64,000 nt of DNA, taken from positions 248,001-312,000 of the forward strand of contig NZ_CP083370.1 in NCBI RefSeq assembly GCF_017488845.2, in the 5' to 3' direction. Positions 34,207-44,307 of this stretch are shown piece by piece. Position numbers and translations under genes: made by a program. Each line of letters starts with the position of its first letter. The first letter of the stretch is position 1. Below the pieces are notes generated by a model. That model saw only the letters and a program-made list of their open reading frames with translations, had not been told where the DNA came from and did no database searches. Source of the stretch: Ensifer canadensis. Its GTDB lineage: Bacteria; Pseudomonadota; Alphaproteobacteria; Rhizobiales; Rhizobiaceae.

Positions 34207-34682
34207 ATGCGATGACCTATGCCGCAAGGAATCTGACCACGGACGGACGAGAGCTGATTGCTTTCCGCGTCGGCGATCAGGAGTTCTGCGTGAACGTGAT
34301 GTCCGTGCGCGAAATCCGCGGATGGACACCGGCGACTGCAATGCCGCATGCGCCGGCCTATATGCTCGGCATCATCAATCTGCGCGGCGCGGTGCTGCCG
34401 ATCATCGATCTGTCGGCACGCCTCGGCATGAAGCCGGCCGAGCCGACCGTCCGCCATGTCATCATCGTCGCCCAGGTGAAGAACAAGGTCGTCGGCCTGC
34501 TGGTCGATGCCGTCTCCGACATACTGACGATTACCGATGACAAGATCCAGCCGACACCTGATGTCATCTCGTCCGAATTCGAAAGGAGCTTCGCCCGCGG
34601 CGTGCTCGCGATCGAAGGCCGGCTGATCTGCCTGATAGAACTCCAATCTGTCTTCCCGCAGGAAGAAAGGGAAGCAGCATGA
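34203..34682 (+). CDS. cheW: Chemotaxis coupling protein CheW
   Basis: 159 residues, full length, with [32 protein letters not shown] and [13 protein letters not shown]. It links receptors to CheA. ATGA overlaps at both ends show tight translational coupling. Confidence 0.94.
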   Translation: MNAMTYAARNLTTDGRELIAFRVGDQEFCVNVMSVREIRGWTPATAMPHAPAYMLGIINLRGAVLPIIDLSARLGMKPAEPTVRHVIIVAQVKNKVVGLLVDAVSDILTITDDKIQPTPDVISSEFERSFARGVLAIEGRLICLIELQSVFPQEEREAA

Positions 34683-35587
34683 GAAACCAGGCCATTCTGG
34701 AGCAGAAGCAGTCGCCCGATGAATGTTTGGCAAGCGGTGAGTATCCGCTGACGCGCCGCGATCTCAGTGAAATCGCAGCGATGATCTATGCCGATGCCGG
34801 CATCTATCTCAACGAGACCAAGGCATCGCTGGTCTATTCCCGCCTGTCGAAGCACATCCGCAACCTCGGTCTCAAGGGCTTCCGCGAGTACTGCCAGCTG
34901 GTCTCCTCGCCGGCAGGCGCTGCCGCCCGCCGCGACATGCTCTCGCATCTGACGACGAACTTCACCCGCTTCTTTCGCGAGAATCATCACTTCGAGCATC
35001 TGAAGACGGAGGTTCTGCCGGAGCTGATTGCCCGCGCCAAGGCCGGCGGTCGCGTGCGTATCTGGTCTGCGGCGTGCTCGGACGGGCAGGAGCCCTATTC
35101 GATCGCGCTGACGGTGCTGTCGCTGCTGCCGAACGCGGCCGATTACGACTTCCGCATTCTCGCGACCGATATCGACCCGAAGATCCTGACGCTGGCACGG
35201 GCCGGCGCCTATGATGCCACCGCGCTCGAAACGGTCAATCCGGCCATGCGCAAGCAATGGTTCGACGAGGTCAATGCCGGCGGCCGCTTCAAGTGGCAGA
35301 TCGACGATCGCGTCAAGCGGCTCATCACCTTCAACGAGCTCAACCTGATGGCCCAATGGCCGTTCAAGGGGCCGTTCGATGTCATCTTCTGCCGCAACGT
35401 GGTGATCTATTTCGACGAGCCGACGCAGATGAAGATCTGGTCGCGTTTTGCCGGAATGCTCGGCACCAATGGACATCTCTACATCGGTCATTCCGAGCGC
35501 GTGTCGGGCGACGCCAAGTCGCAGTTCGACAATATCGGCATCACCACCTACCGCCATACCGGCAAGTTTCATGGAGGACGGGCATGA
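34679..35587 (+). CDS. cheR: Chemoreceptor methyltransferase CheR
   Basis: 302 residues. S-adenosylmethionine binding motifs [17 protein letters not shown] and [11 protein letters not shown], with the N-terminal regulatory helix bundle, and [15 protein letters not shown] downstream. It methylates receptor glutamates to adapt to signal. Overlaps cheW and cheB by 4 nt. Confidence 0.95.
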   Translation: MRNQAILEQKQSPDECLASGEYPLTRRDLSEIAAMIYADAGIYLNETKASLVYSRLSKHIRNLGLKGFREYCQLVSSPAGAAARRDMLSHLTTNFTRFFRENHHFEHLKTEVLPELIARAKAGGRVRIWSAACSDGQEPYSIALTVLSLLPNAADYDFRILATDIDPKILTLARAGAYDATALETVNPAMRKQWFDEVNAGGRFKWQIDDRVKRLITFNELNLMAQWPFKGPFDVIFCRNVVIYFDEPTQMKIWSRFAGMLGTNGHLYIGHSERVSGDAKSQFDNIGITTYRHTGKFHGGRA

Positions 35588-36642
35588 CCGCACCCGCTCG
35601 CGTTCTCGTCGTCGACGACTCCGCCACCATGCGTGGCCTGATCACCGCAGTTCTCAATTCCGATCCCGGCGTGACCGTCGTCGGCCAGGCGGCCGATGCG
35701 ATGGAAGCGCGCCAGGCGATCAAGCAGCTCGATCCCGATGTCGTCACGCTCGACATCGAGATGCCGAACATGAACGGCCTGGAATTCCTCGACAAGATCA
35801 TGCGCCTGCGCCCGATGCCGGTCATCATGGTCTCGACGCTGACACACAAGGGTGCCGAGGCGACGATTGCAGCACTTGAAATCGGTGCGTTCGATTGCGT
35901 CGGAAAACCCCTTCCGGGCGATCCGAACCCCTTCGGCGATCTGATCGACAAGGTGAAGGCCGCAGCCCGCTCGCAGCGAAAGTTCATCATCACCGGCAAC
36001 AAGGCGGCAGCGCCGACGGCGGCCAATGTCAACGGTGCCTCGGAATATCGGGCAGGGCGCAAGATCATCGCCATCGGCGCTTCCACCGGCGGCGTCGAGG
36101 CCCTGATCACCGTGTTGCAGAAGTTCCCGCCGAACTGCCCGCCGACTGTGATCACACAGCATATGCCGCACACCTTCACCAAGAGCTTTGCCGAGCGGCT
36201 CAATCGCCTGTGCGCACCGACGGTGCAGGAAGCAACCGATGGCGCACGCCTCGAAATCGGCAAGGTCTATCTGGCCCCGGGCGGCCAGCGCCACCTGCAG
36301 GTCTCCAATCCGACGGCGCCTTGCTGCCGTCTGGTCGATCGGGATCCGGTCAACGGCCACCGTCCTTCGGTCGACGTGCTGTTCGATTCGGTCGCCGAAC
36401 TTGCCGGTCGCAATGCGATCGGCGTCATTCTGACTGGCATGGGCCGTGACGGCGCATCCGGTCTCCTGAAAATGCGGCATGCCGGGGCAAAGACCTTCGG
36501 ACAAAACGAAAAGACGTGTGTCGTCTACGGTATGCCGAGAGTTGCCTATGAATTGGGCGCCGTCGAAACGCAGCTCCCCCTCGGTTCCATCGGGGAGGAG
36601 ATACTGAAGACCGCGGCGTTCCGGAAGGAAGGAAGCGAATAA
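35584..36642 (+). CDS. cheB: Chemotaxis methylesterase/deamidase CheB
   Basis: 352 residues from ATG 35584, overlapping cheR; longer upstream frames belong to cheR. Receiver domain with Asp57 ([11 protein letters not shown]), then the esterase with the Ser-His-Asp triad in [20 protein letters not shown] and [10 protein letters not shown]. Phosphorylation by CheA switches on demethylation. Confidence 0.95.
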   Translation: MTAPARVLVVDDSATMRGLITAVLNSDPGVTVVGQAADAMEARQAIKQLDPDVVTLDIEMPNMNGLEFLDKIMRLRPMPVIMVSTLTHKGAEATIAALEIGAFDCVGKPLPGDPNPFGDLIDKVKAAARSQRKFIITGNKAAAPTAANVNGASEYRAGRKIIAIGASTGGVEALITVLQKFPPNCPPTVITQHMPHTFTKSFAERLNRLCAPTVQEATDGARLEIGKVYLAPGGQRHLQVSNPTAPCCRLVDRDPVNGHRPSVDVLFDSVAELAGRNAIGVILTGMGRDGASGLLKMRHAGAKTFGQNEKTCVVYGMPRVAYELGAVETQLPLGSIGEEILKTAAFRKEGSE

Positions 36643-37031
36643 TGTCCATCGCCGAAAAAATAAAAGTTCTGATCGTCGACGATCAGGTCACGAGCCGCCT
36701 GCTTTTGGGCGACGCCCTGCAGCAGCTGGGCTTCAAGCAGATCACCGCCGCCGGTGATGGGGAACAGGGCATGAAGATCATGGCCCAGAACCCGCATCAC
36801 CTTGTCATCTCCGACTTCAACATGCCGAAGATGGATGGCCTTGGCCTGCTCCAGGCAGTGCGGTCGAACCCGGCTACCAAGAAGGCGGCCTTCATCATTC
36901 TGACGGCGCAGGGCGACCGCGCGCTGGTCCAGAAGGCGGCAGCGCTCGGAGCCAACAACGTGCTGGCCAAGCCGTTCACGATCGAAAAGATGAAGGCCGC
37001 GATCGAAGCCGTATTTGGGGCATTGAAATGA
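36642..37031 (+). CDS. cheY2: Response regulator CheY2 (motor control)
   Basis: 129 residues. Receiver domain with the acidic pair IVDDQ, phosphoacceptor Asp58 (ISDFNMP) and Lys in LAKPFT. In S. meliloti CheY2-phosphate slows flagellar rotation. Its start overlaps the cheB stop (TAATG) and its stop overlaps cheD. Confidence 0.93.
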   Translation: MSIAEKIKVLIVDDQVTSRLLLGDALQQLGFKQITAAGDGEQGMKIMAQNPHHLVISDFNMPKMDGLGLLQAVRSNPATKKAAFIILTAQGDRALVQKAAALGANNVLAKPFTIEKMKAAIEAVFGALK

Positions 37032-37582
37032 ACATGGAAGCCGTCGGCAAGCGCGTGCATGTCATTCAGGGCGAGTACAAGGTCTTCAACGATCCCAATG
37101 TGGTGTTGTCGACCATTCTCGGTTCCTGCGTGGCCGCGTGCATGCGCGATCCCGTGGTCGGAGTCGGCGGCATGAATCATTTCCTGCTGCCGGGATCGGC
37201 GTCGTCGCCCGCTTCCGGCGGCGATGCGACCCGCTATGGGGTCCATCTCATGGAACTGCTGATCAACGGTCTGTTGAAGCAGGGCGCCCGGCGTGATCGG
37301 CTCGAGGCCAAGATCTTCGGCGGCGCCAAGACCATCGCCCGGTTTTCGAATGTCGGTGAGCAGAATGCCGCCTTTGCCCGGCAGTTCCTGCTTGACGAAG
37401 GCATCCGCATCGTCGGCGAGAGCACCGGCGGTGAACACGGCCGCAAGCTCGAATACTGGCCGTCGTCGGGACGCGCCCGTCAGTACGCACTGACAGGGGT
37501 GGAAACCCAGCGCACGGTCCAGCTGGAAGAGCGCCCGGTGATCGCGCCACGTCCGGTCGAAAGCTCCATCGAATTCTTCTGA
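37028..37582 (+). CDS. cheD: Chemoreceptor glutamine deamidase CheD
   Basis: 184 residues. Deamidase signature [17 protein letters not shown] with the catalytic Cys and GGMNHFLLP with the His. It converts receptor glutamines to glutamates. ATGA overlap with cheY2; a hairpin follows the gene. Confidence 0.93.
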   Translation: MNMEAVGKRVHVIQGEYKVFNDPNVVLSTILGSCVAACMRDPVVGVGGMNHFLLPGSASSPASGGDATRYGVHLMELLINGLLKQGARRDRLEAKIFGGAKTIARFSNVGEQNAAFARQFLLDEGIRIVGESTGGEHGRKLEYWPSSGRARQYALTGVETQRTVQLEERPVIAPRPVESSIEFF

Positions 37583-37583
37583 T

Positions 37584-37605
37584 CCTGCGGGGCATGCTCC
37601 GCAGG
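37584..37605 (+). promoter_or_regulatory. Hairpin between cheD and cheT
   Basis: CCTGCGG (37584-37590) and CCGCAGG (37599-37605) form a 7-bp stem with an 8-base loop one base after the cheD stop. There is no U-run, so it is probably an RNA processing or stability element rather than a terminator. Confidence 0.5.
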
Positions 37606-37654
37606 CGAACCACACGCCTGCACTATCGTCAGAAAAACCACGTGAGAACCGACA

Positions 37655-38047
37655 ATGCAGACTGACTACCAGGGCCACATGCCGCACGTGGAAGAATCGC
37701 TGCCCGAAGTGTTGATGCGCGTCGTCACCGAACTTCACGACGTCGCCTATCTCATCGAACGGATCGAGCCTCAGCTGCTCGGCGGTCGGGGCGCCTCGGC
37801 ACTCGACAATCGCGACGAGATGATGGTGCTGCAGGGCATCGATCTGGCCGTGCAGAAGACCCGCGGCCTGGCCGAGTTCATCGACACGATCACCGCCGTG
37901 ATCCCCGATACCTGCCTCGTCGACGTGACCACGGCTGTTAGCCTGGTCAAGCTCGCCGACATGAAGAAGGCGCTGGGCAACGGCATGTTGCGTCACGGCC
38001 ATTCGCAGCCGCTGACCAAGGCGGCGGGCGACTTTGAGGCGTTCTAA
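37655..38047 (+). CDS. cheT: Chemotaxis protein CheT, candidate phosphatase
   Basis: 130 residues, helical. It carries DLAVQ (Asp63-Gln67), a D-x-x-x-Q motif like that of CheZ- and CheX-type CheY phosphatases, inside a long helix (MMVLQGIDLAVQKTRGLAEF). cheT follows cheD in S. meliloti, where the protein is part of the chemotaxis system; phosphatase action on a CheY is a fair inference from the motif, not shown here. RBS AGAAAAACC is weak. Confidence 0.8.
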   Translation: MQTDYQGHMPHVEESLPEVLMRVVTELHDVAYLIERIEPQLLGGRGASALDNRDEMMVLQGIDLAVQKTRGLAEFIDTITAVIPDTCLVDVTTAVSLVKLADMKKALGNGMLRHGHSQPLTKAAGDFEAF

Positions 38048-38050
38048 AGC

Positions 38051-38160
38051 CTTCCCAGGAAAAGTGCGGAGCGGTTTTCCGTCAGGGAACGCGTAAAAAC
38101 AAAGAGAGCGTTTCCGCGCCCCGTTTAAGATGGACGCGCTCTTTTAAGATGGAAGCGCTC
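38051..38160. repeat. Rhizobial palindromic repeat, copy 1
   Basis: Contains CCAGGAAAAGTGCGGAGCGG, TTTTCCGTC and GCGTAAAAACAA, then a CGCCCCGTTTAAGATGGAAG-like end with GCGCTC. The same block recurs at 42451-42548. Lies after cheT. Confidence 0.7.
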
Positions 38161-38419
38161 TGGCCTTTGGGCTGCATCGTCCGTCGGTGCAGCCAGATTT
38201 CTCTACAGCTATATCCCCCGATTTCCCCGAGACTGGCGGCGAAAGCCAAGTTCGCGCAAGTTTCGTTTCCTACGGTCCCGATCGGGGCTGATGGATTCGT
38301 GTGTGTTGGAAGTCGTTGCGGGGCACGCGACACCCACCAAACCCAAAATGTTGGAACTGCGCAGGGCGCTCGTCGGATGACCGGCTCGAATGTCCTGCGA
38401 TACTGGGTGCGGAAACAGA

Positions 38420-40096
38420 ATGAGTCTGTTGAATCAATTTTCGATGTTCACGAAGAACCTCGCCAGTCTGGGGCAAGGCAAGCTGATAGCGCTGGCGGCC
38501 GCCGGCATTGTCGCTGTCGGCATGGTCCTGGGGGCCGGTATCTACGTCAACAGGCCATCGTTCGAGACGCTCTATGTCGGGCTTGAGCGAAGCGACGTCA
38601 CTCAAATCAGCATTGCGCTTGCAGAAGCCAACATCGACTTCAACGTCGGTGCGGATGGCGGCAGCATCCAGGTTCCCGTCGGCATGACCGGCAAGTCCCG
38701 TCTGCTCCTGGCCGAGCGCGGCCTGCCGAGCAGCGCCAATGCCGGCTACGAACTCTTCGACAATGTCGGCTCGCTCGGTCTGACCTCCTTCATGCAGGAA
38801 GTCACCCGGGTTCGCGCGCTTGAAGGCGAAATCGGCCGCACCATCCAGCAGATCTCCGGTATCGCCGCCGCCCGCGTCCACATCGTGATGCCTGAGCGTG
38901 GCAGCTTCCGTAAGGCAGACCAGAACCCGACCGCCTCGGTGATGATCCGCGCCAGCGCCACGGTCGGCCGCAATGCCGCAGCCTCCATCCGCCATCTCGT
39001 CGCCTCGTCCGTACCGGGGCTCGACTTCGATGACGTGACCATCCTCGATTCGACCGGCCAGCTTCTCGCCTCTGGCGACGATCCGGCCAACAGCGCCCTC
39101 AACCAGTCGCTGGGCGTGGTGCAGAATGTCCAGACCGAGCTTGAGAAGAAGATCGACAACGCGCTCGCCCCATTCCTCGGCATGGACAACTTCCGCACCA
39201 GCGTTACGGCTCGTCTGAACACCGACACGCAGCAGATCCAGGAAACGATGTTCGATCCGGAATCGCGCGTCGAACGCTCCACCCGTGTCACCAAGGAAGA
39301 GCAGAAGTCCAGCCAGCAGCAGCCGGACAATGCCGCAACCGTACAGCAGAACATCCCGCAGGCCGCTCCGCGCGGCGGTGCCGGCCCGCAGTCGAACGAC
39401 CAGGCCGAGAAGAAGGAAGAACAGACCAACTACGAGATCAACAGCAAGACGATCGCCACCGTGAAGAACAGCTACACGGTCGAGCGCCTGTCGATTGCGG
39501 TGGTCGTCAATCGCGGCCGCCTTGCCGCCATGGTCGGTGAGCCGGTCGATCAGGCAAAGATCGATGCCTATCTTCAGGAGATGCAGAAGATCGTATCGTC
39601 AGCCGCCGGCATTGATGCGAACCGTGGCGACGTGGTGACGTTGAACGCCATGGACTTCGTCGAGACGCAGTTGCTTGACCAGGCCATCGCGGGTCCGGGT
39701 CTCATGGAGACGCTGACGCGCAATCTTGGCGGCATCATCAACGCGCTCGCCTTCGTCGTCGTCGCCTTCCTGGTGGTCTGGATGGGCATGCGGCCGCTGG
39801 CTCGGCAGCTCGGCCTTGGCGGAAGCTCCGGCCAGCTCGCCAACGAATCCGCCGGTCTCGAACTGCCCGATTTCTCCCCTACGACAGCAGGTGCCGGTGG
39901 CGCCCTCATGGACGGCTTCGGCTCCGACTTCGGCTTCGACAGCACCGACGATCTGCTCAGCATGGGCGAAGACGCAGGCGCCTTCAACCGTCGCGTCAAG
40001 GAAGGACCGGAAAGGCGCCTTGCACGCATGGTCGAGATCAGCGAAGAGCGCGCCGCAAAGATCCTGCGCAAATGGGCTCTCGAGAAAGCCGCCTGA
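38420..40096 (+). CDS. fliF: Flagellar MS-ring protein FliF
   Basis: 558 residues from ATG 38420 (GGAAACA upstream); the longer frame from 38390 has no ribosome site. Two membrane segments: near residues 25-42 (LIALAAAGIVAVGMVLGAGI) and near 437-455 (NALAFVVVAFLVVWMGM). Periplasmic ring-building motifs SGIAAARVHIVMPERGSFR lie between them. The cytoplasmic C-terminus (EERAAKILRKWA) binds FliG. It forms the basal body base. Starts the flagellar part of the cluster; followed by a strong terminator. Confidence 0.95.
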   Translation: MSLLNQFSMFTKNLASLGQGKLIALAAAGIVAVGMVLGAGIYVNRPSFETLYVGLERSDVTQISIALAEANIDFNVGADGGSIQVPVGMTGKSRLLLAERGLPSSANAGYELFDNVGSLGLTSFMQEVTRVRALEGEIGRTIQQISGIAAARVHIVMPERGSFRKADQNPTASVMIRASATVGRNAAASIRHLVASSVPGLDFDDVTILDSTGQLLASGDDPANSALNQSLGVVQNVQTELEKKIDNALAPFLGMDNFRTSVTARLNTDTQQIQETMFDPESRVERSTRVTKEEQKSSQQQPDNAATVQQNIPQAAPRGGAGPQSNDQAEKKEEQTNYEINSKTIATVKNSYTVERLSIAVVVNRGRLAAMVGEPVDQAKIDAYLQEMQKIVSSAAGIDANRGDVVTLNAMDFVETQLLDQAIAGPGLMETLTRNLGGIINALAFVVVAFLVVWMGMRPLARQLGLGGSSGQLANESAGLELPDFSPTTAGAGGALMDGFGSDFGFDSTDDLLSMGEDAGAFNRRVKEGPERRLARMVEISEERAAKILRKWALEKAA

Positions 40097-40124
40097 TCAC
40101 ACACAGAAATCGTCTGATAGTGAC

Positions 40125-40151
40125 AAATCCCGCCGCATCGGCGGGATTTTT
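40125..40151 (+). terminator. Intrinsic terminator after fliF
   Basis: Perfect 11-bp stem AAATCCCGCCG / CGGCGGGATTT around CAT, ending in a T-run, 29 nt past the fliF stop. Confidence 0.85.
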
Positions 40152-40935
40152 CGTTTCGCAGGCGTTGCGGGTGCAGCGCTCTTGCCGTCGTGTCCCGTGC
40201 AAATATTGTGCGAGTCTCGGCGGTTGCCGGTATCGGCCGCTGAATCCACGGTAAGAATCGTTGTGCCGTCGCCCGAGTCATGGGTGCGGCCCGCGATTGT
40301 AATACTTTAACGAGATCTTAATTTTTAGATTCCGCCGTTGCTGCCCGGGTGCGGAAGGTGGGCCGGTTTACTGCGTCTGCCATCGTCAATACACAGATAA
40401 ATTGGAATATAAATTGGGTTATTCGATAATAATTCTCGACGTATTCGAGTTTTATATATTGATAGACTGCGGTTGTTCGAGTGAATAATTGATGCATTTT
40501 CGCAACAGGCGTCAGTCGAAAGTAAAATTCGCCCCTGTTCGAAGCTTCTTCTGACTCTGGTGAATGACGAGATTTGGGCTGAATTTGTGCTCAGCGAGCC
40601 GCCCAGCGCTGCGCGAAATCGGTGCGTCAGCGGAGCAGGGGCAATTCGAACGGCAAAACTCTTTTAAATATCAACGCTATGTCAAAACATGTGCTGCGTG
40701 GTGCCCGGGATCGGACAATGCTGAAGCAGCATCTCGGCGAATCGTTTCATGAAAGGGTGGTGAAGTAAATAGCGAGAAGATGACGATGGTTTTTTTTGAG
40801 GACGGATGTACATTTTTAACATTGATTCGCGTCCTGAATTGCGACTGGTGGTGATATTCGGCTTGGGCCGGCTGTTGGCGGCGACAGTGCAAGCGCAGGT
40901 TCCAGGGCGGTGAATCCGGCACGGGGGCTGACATC
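40152..40935. other. 784-nt non-coding upstream region of visN
   Basis: No supported gene. The part 40300-40560 is markedly AT-rich against the surrounding sequence and contains tracts such as ATTTTTAGATT and TTTTATATATTG. It probably holds the visNR promoter(s) and control sites. Master regulators often have long upstream regions. Confidence 0.5.
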
Positions 40936-41676
40936 ATGGACATTTCGCAAGCAGACATAACTGTCTGGCCTTTGCCGACAGCGTCGACACGCCTACGCGG
41001 TGGTGGGCTTACGCGTGATCAGTTGTTTCGGCGGCTGGGCGACATGGCGGGGCGCGCCAACCTGGGAAGCGGGCTTGCGGCGCTGACCGAATATGTTGGC
41101 GCGAGCCATTATCTCCTGGCGCGATACGATCTCTCGCAGGATAACGGGCTCGACTTCGTCGTCTGCTCGGATTGGCCGTTCGACATCGTCAGACGGCTTT
41201 CGGGCATCATCATCGGACTTCATGCCAAGACGACCGAGCTTGAAAAATGCCTCTCGGTGCTGCAGCCAGTGTTCTATTCGCTGCCCGACGACATCGACCT
41301 GCCACGGGGCATCAGCCGCGAATATTGCGCGGTCACCTTCAATGTCGGACGGCTGCGCTTCTCGTTGATGCTGCTCGTTCCCGAGGATGTGATCCTGTCG
41401 CAGGAGAGCCTGCGCGATGTGACCCTGCTTGCTGGATACCTCGCAAGCTTCACCACACGCGCCGAAGTGCGGCACGATCGCGACTTCGACTTGACCGACC
41501 GTGAACTGGAGTGCCTGTCCTGGATCGCCGAGGGCAAGACGAGCGAAGAGATCGCCGTCATTCTCGGGATCTCCCGCAACACAATCAACAACTACATCAC
41601 CAGCGTCATGCGAAAGACAGCCACGCGAACCCGCTCCGAGGCGATCGCCTATGCCGTCCGCAACAACCTGGTCTGA
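40936..41676 (+). CDS. visN: Flagellar master regulator VisN (LuxR type)
   Basis: 246 residues. The N-terminal ~170 residues are an autoinducer-like or PAS-like sensing region. The C-terminal LuxR/FixJ helix-turn-helix reads DRELECLSWIAEGKTSEEIA then GISRNTINNYITSVM. In S. meliloti VisN and VisR form a heterodimer at the top of the flagellar hierarchy and drive rem. visR starts 12 nt later, so one operon. Confidence 0.95.
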   Translation: MDISQADITVWPLPTASTRLRGGGLTRDQLFRRLGDMAGRANLGSGLAALTEYVGASHYLLARYDLSQDNGLDFVVCSDWPFDIVRRLSGIIIGLHAKTTELEKCLSVLQPVFYSLPDDIDLPRGISREYCAVTFNVGRLRFSLMLLVPEDVILSQESLRDVTLLAGYLASFTTRAEVRHDRDFDLTDRELECLSWIAEGKTSEEIAVILGISRNTINNYITSVMRKTATRTRSEAIAYAVRNNLV

Positions 41677-41688
41677 GGGGCGAGACTG

Positions 41689-42432
41689 ATGACCCATTTC
41701 CTCGCCAGTGGACGCAACGACGACGACCAGCGGCACAGCCGTAGCGGCAGGGCGGCGCGCGCGGCCACTCTGATCACACGATTGCAGGCGATGCAGCGTC
41801 AGATCAACGCCAAGCATTTCGCCGTCCTGCGGCTCAACGGCAAGGGTATGGGCGCGGTGCGCAAGCTGACCTGCGTGCTCGACAACTGGGGAGTTTCCTC
41901 GGAAGCGAACGCGCATGATCTCATAACTCTTTACGGCGACGAGTTGACGGCCCATCTCGACACATCGCTGCTGCCGGTGCTTTGGAATGGCTCGGGCGAA
42001 CATCAGGCGGCGGAGATGTTCGAGTTCGGGCACTTCGGCCACCGTCTGAAAGCGCGCAAGCTACCCTATTCCGGCATTGCCTTTCCCGTGCGGCTCGGTG
42101 CGCAGGGCAATGGATATGTGGTCTTCGCCGGCAGCTATGTCGAAGCGACGACCGAGCAGGTGGTTGATCTGCATGGCCGTAGCTGCACGATCATGACAGA
42201 CCTTCTGGCGGCTGACGAGAAGCGCATGGTGCGGCCGGAGACGCTGAGTGATCGTGAGATCGCCTGCCTGCAGATGGCCGGCGACGGCCATATCAGCGAA
42301 GAGATCGCCGAACGGATGGGGCTCTCCGTCCACACGGTGAACGCCTATCTCGGCGCCGCCACGACCAAGCTCGATTCGGTCAACCGTATTCAGGCGATCG
42401 CCAAGGCTATTCGCCTCGGCTACATCAGCTGA
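41689..42432 (+). CDS. visR: Flagellar master regulator VisR (LuxR type)
   Basis: 247 residues. Same layout as VisN, with the C-terminal helix-turn-helix REIACLQMAGDGHISEEIAE then GLSVHTVNAYLG. Partner of VisN. Starts 12 nt after visN. Confidence 0.95.
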   Translation: MTHFLASGRNDDDQRHSRSGRAARAATLITRLQAMQRQINAKHFAVLRLNGKGMGAVRKLTCVLDNWGVSSEANAHDLITLYGDELTAHLDTSLLPVLWNGSGEHQAAEMFEFGHFGHRLKARKLPYSGIAFPVRLGAQGNGYVVFAGSYVEATTEQVVDLHGRSCTIMTDLLAADEKRMVRPETLSDREIACLQMAGDGHISEEIAERMGLSVHTVNAYLGAATTKLDSVNRIQAIAKAIRLGYIS

Positions 42433-42450
42433 AGATCGGGCGACCCGGAG

Positions 42451-42548
42451 CATTTCCAGGAAAAGTGCGTAGCGGTTTTCCGTCAGGAAATGCGTAAAAA
42501 CAATAATATAGATCGTTTCTACGGCTCCGTTTAAACCGGAAGCGCTCT
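42451..42548. repeat. Rhizobial palindromic repeat, copy 2
   Basis: Same block as 38051-38160: CCAGGAAAAGTGCGTAGCGG, TTTTCCGTCAGGAAATGCGT and AAAAACAA, then an end with CCGTTTAAACCGGAAGCGCTC. It overlaps by a few bases the end of the minus-strand gene, between visR and that gene. Confidence 0.7.
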
Positions 42549-42987
42549 AACACGCCAGAGGCAGTTCATAGGATTTGATGAACTTCGCTTCGGTCAGGCT
42601 CTTTGCAAGGAAGGCCGTGTTCTCGTCTGGATCCGCCGACGGGTTCTGGAAGGTGATGTGGCTGATCTCGATGCCGGCGGTGTCGTTGCCGAGCGAGAGG
42701 CGTACGTAGATGGTGACGCCGCGCGGCTTGAGCTCGAGATCGAGCACGATTTCTGGCTCGCTGTCCCAATCCAGATTGTAATTTCCGCCGAGACCGAAAT
42801 TGACCGTTCCGGGCAGGAAATAGAGCTCGGCGGCCGATTCAACGAGGTCAGCGAGGCTGGCATAGGATTCGAACCGCAGGAGAGCGATGAAATCCGCGGC
42901 GTCGATGAGACGCAACTCGGTCGCCACTGGGCGGATCGCTTCGGCTACTATCTGTTCCCGTCTCTCGGAGAATTCGCACTTTTTCAT
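42547..42987 (-). CDS. Conserved rhizobial flagellar-cluster protein
   Basis: 146 residues. Mixed alpha/beta with ELRLIDAADFIALLRFESYA, then strands GVTIYVRLSLGND and AGIEISHITFQNP. It occupies the place of the hypothetical SMc03017-type gene between visR and flhB in S. meliloti. The gene lies 5 nt downstream of flhB on the same strand, so it is probably co-transcribed. No known domain; role unknown. Confidence 0.75.
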   Translation of the reverse strand: MKKCEFSERREQIVAEAIRPVATELRLIDAADFIALLRFESYASLADLVESAAELYFLPGTVNFGLGGNYNLDWDSEPEIVLDLELKPRGVTIYVRLSLGNDTAGIEISHITFQNPSADPDENTAFLAKSLTEAKFIKSYELPLAC

Positions 42988-42992
42988 CGGCG

Positions 42993-44072
42993 TTACGTCA
43001 TCCGTTTTGGTTGCGATTGCGCATGCACCCTGTGAATGAGTTCGGCAACTGCCTTGTAAAACACGGGTGGAATCACACTATCGACCGAGACTTGTGCAAA
43101 CATGGAGCGTGCAAGCGGTGGATCCTCGAAGACGGGAATGCCGTTCTTCTCTGCGATCTCGCGGATTTTGAGGGCAACGAGGTCCTGACCAAGGGCAACG
43201 ACCACCGGTGCGTCGCTTTCTTCGCGGACATAACGCAGGGCAACGGCATAGTGGGTAGGGTTGGCGATCACCAGGGTTGCCCGTGGCACCGATGAAATCA
43301 TGCGCTTGCGCGCCCGATCGCGCTGCATTGAGCGCAGGCGCGACTTGACGATCGGGTCGCCCTGCGCCTGCTTCATCTCCTCTTTTACTTCCTGCTTGGT
43401 CATCATCAGTTCGGTGTACCAATGGTGACGGGACCAGAAGAGATCGGCGATCGCCAAAACGGCGGTGGCCAGCATGATGACGATCATCACCTGGTTGAGA
43501 TCGGACGTCATCGTCGAGAAGATCATAACCGGATCGGAGAACATCAGATCGAGCGTCGCGAAGTAGTCGTTCCAGAGAACCAGCACGACGAAGATCGACA
43601 CGACGATGATCTTGAACAGCGACTTTCCGAACTCCACCAACCCTTGAACGCCGAAGATGCGCTTCAGGCCCGCCATCGGCGAAATCCGGTTCATCTTCGG
43701 CTGGATGCGATCGAGCACCGGACGCGGCAGGTTCTGAAAGATCGACGAGCCGACGCCGAAGACGATGAGCAGCACGAAGACGGGAACGAGCAGTGCTGTC
43801 GACTTCCACGCGAGGTGCGTCATCAACGCGACGACATCCGTGGCGTTGTTCAGTCGCCAGGCTTCCGGCTGCTCGAAAATGTCCTTGAGCGCCGCGGCAA
43901 CCGTGCTGGCGCCGTCGGTCAGGAAGAACACGAAGAAGATGTAGATCGCCACAGTCGAGGCAAAGGTGGTCGCTTCGCGGGAGAAGGGCACGTTGCCCTT
44001 GTCGGCGGCGTCGGAGATCTTCTTCTCCGACGGGGATTCTGTTTTGCTGTCCTTATCCTGATCGTCCGACAT
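42993..44072 (-). CDS. flhB: Flagellar export gate protein FlhB
   Basis: 359 residues from ATG 44072, close to the S. meliloti length; a GTG 30 nt upstream is an alternative. Four membrane segments in the first ~230 residues and the autocleavage motif NPTH in [14 protein letters not shown], which controls switching of export substrate. The charged N-terminus ([20 protein letters not shown]) is typical. A hairpin separates it from fliG upstream. Confidence 0.95.
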   Translation of the reverse strand: MSDDQDKDSKTESPSEKKISDAADKGNVPFSREATTFASTVAIYIFFVFFLTDGASTVAAALKDIFEQPEAWRLNNATDVVALMTHLAWKSTALLVPVFVLLIVFGVGSSIFQNLPRPVLDRIQPKMNRISPMAGLKRIFGVQGLVEFGKSLFKIIVVSIFVVLVLWNDYFATLDLMFSDPVMIFSTMTSDLNQVMIVIMLATAVLAIADLFWSRHHWYTELMMTKQEVKEEMKQAQGDPIVKSRLRSMQRDRARKRMISSVPRATLVIANPTHYAVALRYVREESDAPVVVALGQDLVALKIREIAEKNGIPVFEDPPLARSMFAQVSVDSVIPPVFYKAVAELIHRVHAQSQPKRMT

Positions 44073-44225
44073 GCGACAGGAAATCTCCCGACCGGTTTCC
44101 ACAAGACAGCGCTGATCTTGCGCTGTTTGTAGTGAACCCGGAAACTAGGGCAGACAAGGGCTTCGCGGGGGCAATCATGCCGGGTCAACAGGAAATGCGG
44201 GGGCCGTCGATCTCTCCAAAACAGG

Positions 44226-44248
44226 AACGCGGGCCAAGGGCCCGCGTT
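44226..44248 (-). terminator. Hairpin between fliG and flhB
   Basis: 10-bp stem AACGCGGGCC / GGCCCGCGTT around AAG, 60 nt past the fliG stop and well before flhB. The T-run on the minus strand is short, so termination may be partial. Confidence 0.55.
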
Positions 44249-44307
44249 GTGGTTCTACGATCAGGCTTAGCGCCGGTCCTTGAAAGGATACCCGGCGACC
44301 GGATGGA

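Noticed and set aside
32587..34341. Minus-strand open frame of 584 codons opposite cheA
   Set aside because: Low-complexity His/Asp/Arg translation; CheA on the plus strand has all domains and fixed coupling to cheW.
40564..40752. 62-codon plus-strand frame before visN
   Set aside because: No ribosome site and no recognisable protein character in an AT-rich regulatory region.
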